Below are positions 30,541-35,075 of a stretch of DNA of 35,075 nucleotides, in pieces (position 1 is the stretch's first letter; every line of letters starts with the position of its first letter). The translations under genes and the position numbers were made by a program. The notes under the pieces are model-generated. The model did no database searches. It was not told the origin of the DNA and worked only from the letters and a program-made list of their open reading frames with translations. The DNA is from Parcubacteria group bacterium GW2011_GWA1_56_13 (GTDB lineage Bacteria; Patescibacteriota; Minisyncoccia; Phycocordibacterales; Phycocordibacteraceae), in contig LCRY01000002.1 in NCBI GenBank assembly GCA_001004905.1, forward strand, positions 343,054-378,128, written 5' to 3'.

Positions 30541-32421
30541 ATGACCCGACGAAGACATGCTCTGCAGATGATCGGTTCGGCCGTGGCGCTCTTTTTTTTA
30601 GCAAGCACTCTTAGCCCCACTGTCATTTGGGCGGTCTCCAAGCAGGGCTATACGCCCTCCGGACTCGTGGACACGAGCGGCAATGTCCTGTACGTCGAGA
30701 GCAGCACGACGCCCGACGTCTATCGGGCCGCGCCAATTCCCTCATCCACGTTTACCACTTCTCCGACTTTCTCGGCTCTTTCGACCAGCTCGCTTTCTAC
30801 GCAGAGCGCTGCCGCACTCGGGCCGAACCTCATTCCGAATCCGTCGCTTGAAACATCGGACGCAAGCGGCTTGCCGACCGGATGGAAAAAAGGAGGGTAC
30901 GGGACCAATACGCGCGTGCTCACCTACCCGACAACGCCGGCGCAGGATGGTGCCAGGGCCGCACAGGCGTCCATCACCGCATACACGTCCGGCGATGCGA
31001 AGTGGTATTTCAACCATATTCCCGTCACTGCAGGCCAGACGTACCAATTCTCGGATTGGTCCTTCTCGAACGTGAGCTCCGAAGTGGACGTACAGGTAAA
31101 AATGAATGATGGAACATTCAGGTATATCGTACTCGCGCACCCCGGACCGAGTGCCTCGTACCAAAACACGACGGCGCAATTTACCGTGCCCGCCGGTGCC
31201 GTATCGCTCACCGTTTTTCATGTCATCAAGCAAGTCGGTTCGCTCACCGTTGACAATTATTCGCTGAACCAGGTCACATCCGGAAATTCGGGAAACCTGG
31301 TGGTAAACGGCGACTTCGAGACCGTCGGTTCCGGTAGCTTGCCTGCGAATTGGAACAAGGGCGGCTGGGGTACAAATACCCGCTCCTTCTCCTATCCCGT
31401 TTCCGGCGTCGGCGGGAGCAAGGCCGCACGGGTTTCGATTACGAATTATGCGTCCGGTGACGCTAAGTGGTATTTCACCCCCCTTTCGCTCGCAAGCGGA
31501 TTCTATACGTATGCCGATTCGTATCAATCAAATATCCAGAGCATCGTGGTCGCGCAGTATCACCGTACCGACGGGACATTCACGTATGATGACCTCGCCA
31601 CTGCGCCGCCGGCATCTACCTTCACGCGGCAATCGGTTAATTTCGCCGTGCCTGCTGGCACGCAGGATGTCACAGTGTTCCGCGTTATCAAAGGAGTCGG
31701 CACGCTCACGCTGGACAACGTATCTATCGTTCCGAGTACCAACACCGCAATCGGAGCTTTCCCCAACGGTGCTGTCACGCTTTCTTTCGACGACGGGTGG
31801 CTGTCGCAGTATCAAAACGCCATCCCCTCGATGAACGCGCACGGATTCAAAGGCACGTTCTATATCGTTTCCCACCGGTTTGCCGATACCGGTTTCCCCG
31901 GGTTCATGAGCAAGACGCAGATCCAGGATCTGTTCCGCATGGGCCATGAGATCAGCGCGCATACAGAGACCCATCCGCACTTGACCCAGCTCACTGCCGC
32001 CGAACAACAGCAGGAAATCAGCGGCTCGCGGCAAGACCTGTTAGCCATGAATGTGGGCCCGATCAATGCTTTCGCATATCCCTACGGCGAATACGATTCG
32101 ACCACCATCCAGATAGTGAAGGACGCCGGATTCTCAAGCGCCCGAAGCACCATTAACGGATACGCCACCGCCGCTTCGGATCATTACCAGCTGCCTCGCC
32201 AGGTCATACTCAATACGACGACCGCGAGCCAGGTGCGGGGATGGGTCGATCAGGCGGTCTCGCAAAAATCCTGGCTCATCATCGCGGTCCATCAGGTTGA
32301 TGGGAGCGGAGAAGCGTACTCGACCACCCCGGCCACGTTCGGCCAAATCGTGGATTACCTGGCGCAAAAAGGAGTGCCGGTCATCACTATTGATCAGGGG
32401 GTGCAGAAATTGGCGCCATGA
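30541..32421 (+). CDS. Secreted polysaccharide deacetylase with two carbohydrate-binding-like modules
   Basis: 626 residues from ATG 30541 (MTRRRHALQMIGSAVALFFLASTLSPTVIWA, a twin-Arg-like signal peptide). Two homologous beta-rich modules follow: about 95-250 (NLIPNPSLETSDASGLPTGWKKGGYG) and about 252-400 (NLVVNGDFETVGSGSLPANWNKGGWG), each ending SLTVDNYSL or TLTLDNVSI. The C-terminal NodB domain has VTLSFDDGWLSQY (about 413; metal Asp), the zinc-binding HTETH (about 474-478), FAYPYGEYD and LIIAVHQV. CE4 enzymes remove N-acetyl groups from peptidoglycan or chitin-like glycans. The longer track start contains no signal peptide. It is convergent with a GH18 hydrolase, sharing the same terminator region. 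Confidence 0.92.
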   Translation: MTRRRHALQMIGSAVALFFLASTLSPTVIWAVSKQGYTPSGLVDTSGNVLYVESSTTPDVYRAAPIPSSTFTTSPTFSALSTSSLSTQSAAALGPNLIPNPSLETSDASGLPTGWKKGGYGTNTRVLTYPTTPAQDGARAAQASITAYTSGDAKWYFNHIPVTAGQTYQFSDWSFSNVSSEVDVQVKMNDGTFRYIVLAHPGPSASYQNTTAQFTVPAGAVSLTVFHVIKQVGSLTVDNYSLNQVTSGNSGNLVVNGDFETVGSGSLPANWNKGGWGTNTRSFSYPVSGVGGSKAARVSITNYASGDAKWYFTPLSLASGFYTYADSYQSNIQSIVVAQYHRTDGTFTYDDLATAPPASTFTRQSVNFAVPAGTQDVTVFRVIKGVGTLTLDNVSIVPSTNTAIGAFPNGAVTLSFDDGWLSQYQNAIPSMNAHGFKGTFYIVSHRFADTGFPGFMSKTQIQDLFRMGHEISAHTETHPHLTQLTAAEQQQEISGSRQDLLAMNVGPINAFAYPYGEYDSTTIQIVKDAGFSSARSTINGYATAASDHYQLPRQVILNTTTASQVRGWVDQAVSQKSWLIIAVHQVDGSGEAYSTTPATFGQIVDYLAQKGVPVITIDQGVQKLAP

Positions 32422-32428
32422 GCCGCCG

Positions 32429-32457
32429 CAAAAATCGCCCGGCACAAAGCCGGGCGA
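32429..32457 (-). terminator. Terminator of the GH18 gene
   Basis: On the minus strand TCGCCCGGC pairs with GCCGGGCGA around a 5-nt loop, followed by TTTTTG. It is placed between two convergent stops. Confidence 0.85.
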
Positions 32458-32469
32458 TGGCGCACTGAC

Positions 32470-33444
32470 CTACGGAGAACGGAATAGGTTCCAAATGCCT
32501 GAATCTTCCCCGCCGAGCCGCCAAAAAGCGAATTTCTGGATGCCCAGCGCGCGAGCTATCCGCACTTTTTCCCCGACGCTCTGCGCGTTCTCGTACTGCA
32601 CGATGCCTCGCAGGTCGGTATAACGGGACATCTTGCTCGCCGCATCCACCAAGGGCGTGATGCGCTGCTCGTCGGCGCGCACTTGGTACTGCATCCATGT
32701 GCCGCTGCCCACGTTCGGGCTCCAGTCCAGGCCGTAGATGGCGATGCCGTGCGAAAGCTTCTGCACCGGTATCGCCTTGAGGGCGCGCTCCAGATGCAGG
32801 CGCATTTTGTCGAGCTCCATGATCGGTCCGGGCCTCGCCGGCTTCGAACCGTACGTCATGAGGCGCACGGAATCCGCGACCTTGCCGATGCGCATCCATG
32901 ACGGAATAACTCCGTCGCTTCCCTGCACTTCAAGCGAAACGGCAAGCGTCTTCCCTTCCCGGTGCAATGCCGCCGCGAGTTCTTCGACAAGCGACGCTAA
33001 CTGCTCGAGCTCCGGCATGCGGATGCCTTCGTAATCGAGGTCAATGCCGTCGTAATGCCCCCAGACAACGAGGTCCGCCAATTCCTTTGCGTGTGCGGCG
33101 CGGCGCGCCCGGTCGCGCAGTATCGGGAGAACGGATTCAACCTTGGTGTCGGCGGTCCCGACAAGCGGCCGTAGGATGATGCCATTGGCTCGCGCGATAT
33201 CAACGAGCTGCGCGTCATTGACGAACGCCTTCGGTATGGCGATGACCCTTCCCTCCGGCGAGATCATGTACCACGCCGGCGCGACTTCGGCGATGAGCTT
33301 CGCATGTTGCTGTACCGATTCCACCGCGGCAGCCCAGTCCCGCTGATGCAGCCACGCAGTGACCGTTCGCGCATCCTTGGCTTCATTCACCTGCGAGAAC
33401 AGCGCCACCGCGATCGCTAGAAACGCATCGGCTTTTTTGGGCAT
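32470..33444 (-). CDS. Glycoside hydrolase family 18-like protein (YaaH/chitinase type)
   Basis: 324 residues from ATG 33444, preceded by AAAGGAG at 7-nt spacing. TIM-barrel of the YaaH/spore-lytic type with WYMISPEG RVIAIP, the catalytic DGIDLDYEG (about 132-140; family DxxDxDxE with Glu as acid), LAVSLEVQG, VRLMTYGSKPARPGP and the final FAFWRLGGEDSGIW. It likely cleaves peptidoglycan or chitin-like chains outside the cell; only a weak N-terminal signal (ADAFLAIAVALFSQ) is seen. It pairs naturally with the neighbouring convergent deacetylase. Substrate is inferred. Confidence 0.88.
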   Translation of the reverse strand: MPKKADAFLAIAVALFSQVNEAKDARTVTAWLHQRDWAAAVESVQQHAKLIAEVAPAWYMISPEGRVIAIPKAFVNDAQLVDIARANGIILRPLVGTADTKVESVLPILRDRARRAAHAKELADLVVWGHYDGIDLDYEGIRMPELEQLASLVEELAAALHREGKTLAVSLEVQGSDGVIPSWMRIGKVADSVRLMTYGSKPARPGPIMELDKMRLHLERALKAIPVQKLSHGIAIYGLDWSPNVGSGTWMQYQVRADEQRITPLVDAASKMSRYTDLRGIVQYENAQSVGEKVRIARALGIQKFAFWRLGGEDSGIWNLFRSP

Positions 33445-33481
33445 CACTATACTCCTTTGGTCATGTTGTTGAAGAAGGAAC

Positions 33482-33506
33482 GGAACGCATACACAGTATG
33501 CGTTCC
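33482..33506. repeat. Perfect 11-bp hairpin
   Basis: GGAACGCATAC-ACA-GTATGCGTTCC, no T run of note on either side (minus side GTTCCTTCTTC). It might weakly terminate the dehydrogenase transcript. The rest of 33445-33737 holds no convincing gene. Confidence 0.55.
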
Positions 33507-33588
33507 CGGGGCACAGGGTATATGAGGGATAATGTCATTTTGATTAACTCCAAAACCCGGCATTCCTGTGCAAAAAATCACGCCCGCT

Positions 33589-33655
33589 CCACAATACAAG
33601 GTGGAACCCCACAATACAAGGTGCCCACAATACAAGGTGGAACCTTGTATTGTGG
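33589..33655. repeat. Triple CACAATACAAGGTG repeat ending in a 14-bp hairpin
   Basis: Three direct copies of CCACAATACAAGGTG at about 33589, 33609 and 33625 are followed by one inverted copy (ACCTTGTATTGTG). The third copy and the inverted copy make a 14-bp stem with a GGA loop. This repeat cluster encodes the odd STLYCG repeats in the track ORF 33447-33713, which I do not believe is a gene. Confidence 0.75.
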
Positions 33656-33737
33656 ATTCGCCCAACGGAACCCCAACGCGAGGACGGCTCGGCAGGAGAG
33701 GTTGGGCTCTCAATGGTGCGGTGCCAAGCCGCGTACC

Positions 33738-34862
33738 CTACAAACCGAGCGACGCCGGGTCGACCTTAATAATGCGGTCATCGGAAGCTATCGGATTCCC
33801 GCGACCGTCGCGATTGTTGGTGAGCACGTAGAGCATGCCGTCCGGGCCGAGGGCTACGGTGCGCAGCCGACCGTATGTTCCCCGCACATAGGCCTTCACG
33901 TCGGCTGCTCTGCCGCTTGAAATGTCGGCAACGTAGAGCGATGCGCCGCGCAGCCCGGCGAACAGCACATGTCCTCGCAGGTACGCCATGCCCGATGGTG
34001 CCCATGTCTCGGACGGACCCGAATTCACCTGCGGGCTCACCATACCTTCGCGCGATTCATCGCCCTCTATGACGGGCCAGCCGTAGTTCGCCCCTTTCAC
34101 TATTTTATTGAGTTCGTCGTAGCCCGATCGTACCCCCGAGCGCCCGTGCTCCGTCGCCCACAACTGTCCCGTATCATCCCAGGCGATGCCTTGCACATTG
34201 CGATGTCCGTATGAATAGACCGCATTGCCGAAAGGGTTGTCGGAAGGAATGGTGCCGTCACCGTTCACGCGCAAGATTTTCCCCGCGAGTGTCTTTGTGT
34301 CTTGCGACCTGTTCTCATCGCCCGCGTCGCCAGTCGTAATGTAGAGCATGCCGTCCGGGCCGAACGCGATGCGCCCGCCGTCGTGATTGGCGGCGCCGGG
34401 AATATGTTCGATAATGACGGTCCGTTCGGAGAGTATCGTCCCGCGCAGTACGTAACGCTCAACACGATTCATGAGACCGTCGCCGCTCGCGGTCGTCATG
34501 TAGAGATAGATCCAGCCGTTCCTCACAAAGTCGGGATGAAGCGCGAGGCCAAGCAGACCACCTTCCCCGCGATGCGCGACACCAGAGACCTCGATGGCAC
34601 TCCGTCCCGTCCCGATGCGAAGCATCCTTCCGGGTCGCTCCGTCACTAACAGGTCACCTCCCGGCAAGAAGGCGATCTCCCACGGTATGTTGAGTTTGTC
34701 GGCTATTACTTCCTCGTCCTGCGCCGCGCCCTCCGTTTTTCCACTCTCAAGCACGCTCCCCGTCGGTTGGAAGAGGTAAGAACGGATTTCGGCCCGGTAC
34801 GCATACAACGCGAACACGGCGAGGAGCACCAGCAAGGCAAACGTAATGTGCGTCTTTTTCAT
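33738..34862 (-). CDS. Membrane-anchored glucose/sorbosone dehydrogenase-like (PQQ-type) protein
   Basis: 374 residues. An N-terminal membrane anchor (ITFALLVLLAVFALYAY, about 5-21), then a six-bladed beta-propeller: LNIPWEIAFLPGGDLLVTERPGRM, HRGEGGLLGLALHPDF with the candidate catalytic His, AANHDGGRIAFGPDGMLYITTGD, and SYGHRNVQGIAW...LWATEHG. This is the soluble-glucose/sorbosone dehydrogenase (sGDH/YliI) family that oxidises aldoses with PQQ. Whether PQQ is available in a CPR cell is unclear, so it could have another use. The start ATG 34862 has TAAAAT 6 nt upstream. It lies with hydrolases in the envelope block. Confidence 0.9.
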   Translation of the reverse strand: MKKTHITFALLVLLAVFALYAYRAEIRSYLFQPTGSVLESGKTEGAAQDEEVIADKLNIPWEIAFLPGGDLLVTERPGRMLRIGTGRSAIEVSGVAHRGEGGLLGLALHPDFVRNGWIYLYMTTASGDGLMNRVERYVLRGTILSERTVIIEHIPGAANHDGGRIAFGPDGMLYITTGDAGDENRSQDTKTLAGKILRVNGDGTIPSDNPFGNAVYSYGHRNVQGIAWDDTGQLWATEHGRSGVRSGYDELNKIVKGANYGWPVIEGDESREGMVSPQVNSGPSETWAPSGMAYLRGHVLFAGLRGASLYVADISSGRAADVKAYVRGTYGRLRTVALGPDGMLYVLTNNRDGRGNPIASDDRIIKVDPASLGL

Positions 34863-34868
34863 CGTACG

Positions 34869-34874
34869 ATTTTA
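34869..34874 (-). promoter_or_regulatory. Predicted extended -10, leaderless type (dehydrogenase gene)
   Basis: TGGTAAAAT on the minus strand, 6 nt before ATG 34862. Confidence 0.5.
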
Positions 34875-34887
34875 CCAAATCGGGTTC

Positions 34888-35073
34888 TTACATTTTAGCA
34901 AAATGGTTCTTAATAATAAATGCGCGACCAGATCCTGACTTGAGATATCTCTCAAATGCGAATGCTTTGTATTTGTCTTCGACAGCAAAGTAAAATTCTA
35001 GAGTCACCGGTAAACGGTTAGCGGTTGCTGGCACATTGCCTTTTTGATGCCTCTCTAAACGGTCTGCGACATT
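34888..35073 (-). CDS. GIY-YIG nuclease, C-terminal part, cut by the right edge
   Basis: Missed by the ORF track. The last 61 codons read NVADRLERHQKGNVPATANR, LPVTLEFYFAVEDKYKAFAF and ERYLKSGSGRAF up to TAA 34888. This is the second half of a small GIY-YIG nuclease: RLxxHxxG, then TxxRxPxxLxFY, then A-x-x-x-ExxLKSGxGR. It is clearer than in the cassette copy at 10861. The 5' end and any flanking repeat are outside the window. The region is more AT-rich than the dehydrogenase gene next to it. Confidence 0.85.
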   Translation of the reverse strand, partial: NVADRLERHQKGNVPATANRLPVTLEFYFAVEDKYKAFAFERYLKSGSGRAFIIKNHFAKM

Positions 35074-35075
35074 GT

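Noticed and set aside
33589-33655. CRISPR array
   Set aside because: Copies are 13-15 nt with 4-6 nt between them and one inverted copy; there are no spacers and no cas genes.
33447-33713. 88-aa minus ORF with STLYCG repeats
   Set aside because: Its odd repeats are just the translated CACAATACAAGGTG repeat cluster and there is no family pattern; it also abuts the GH18 start site.

Overview
The window looks like a piece of a high-GC (by eye about 57-60%) Patescibacteria/CPR genome, most likely in the Parcubacteria lineage (Kaiserbacteria-like is a guess, not shown). Reasons: very compact coding, a short IF-2 without the usual N-terminal region, a four-domain ribosomal protein S1, a run of small two-membrane-segment proteins resembling type IV secretion pilins, tiny stand-alone GIY-YIG nucleases, tRNAs without an encoded CCA, and many genes whose -10 box lies only 6-7 nt before the start codon (predicted leaderless mRNAs).

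Layout. 1-3.0 kb: ClpB (cut by the left edge) behind a degenerate membrane-anchored HtrA-like protein. 3.0-4.2 kb: a cysteine-desulfurase-like enzyme whose last codons lie in a short inverted-repeat element. 4.3-7.3 kb: infB-rbfA, then tRNA-Cys, tRNA-Leu(UAA), murI, tRNA-Leu(UAG) and tRNA-Lys. 7.3-8.9 kb: a two-gene SPFH-like/membrane operon with a clear terminator. 9-13 kb (minus strand): a solute-binding lipoprotein-like gene followed by six pilin-like paralogues, interrupted by a GIY-YIG nuclease cassette with terminal inverted repeats and a 5-bp target duplication. 13-16.9 kb: a methyltransferase, two tiny coupled ORFs, gyrA and a small membrane protein. 16.9-18.2 kb: a second inverted-repeat element, an MBL-fold hydrolase and an unassigned structured RNA with its own promoter and terminator. 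18.2-26.3 kb: housekeeping genes rpsA, pth, lepB, a catalytically degraded HisRS paralogue, bS21, ybeY, ftsA, ftsZ and a thioredoxin-reductase-like flavoprotein. 26.3-35 kb: an accessory/envelope region with a membrane protein, an AT-rich alpha/beta hydrolase, two glycosyltransferases, a DedA protein, a polysaccharide deacetylase with duplicated binding modules, a GH18 hydrolase, a hairpin repeat cluster, a sorbosone/glucose dehydrogenase-like protein and the end of a second GIY-YIG nuclease.

How it works together: the central part carries translation (infB, rbfA, rpsA, bS21, ybeY, pth), division (ftsA-ftsZ) and secretion (lepB) genes. The 9-13 kb block probably makes envelope or pilus components, and the 28-35 kb block handles surface polysaccharide synthesis and trimming. 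The strongest unusual signal is the 305-bp GIY-YIG cassette at about 10.86-11.16 kb: removing it restores a pilin operon with a 1-nt gap between genes. Next are the unassigned RNA at 17.9-18.1 kb, the paired ACCACTTTT inverted-repeat elements and the recurrent leaderless promoter architecture. All assignments are from reading the sequence; no database search was run.
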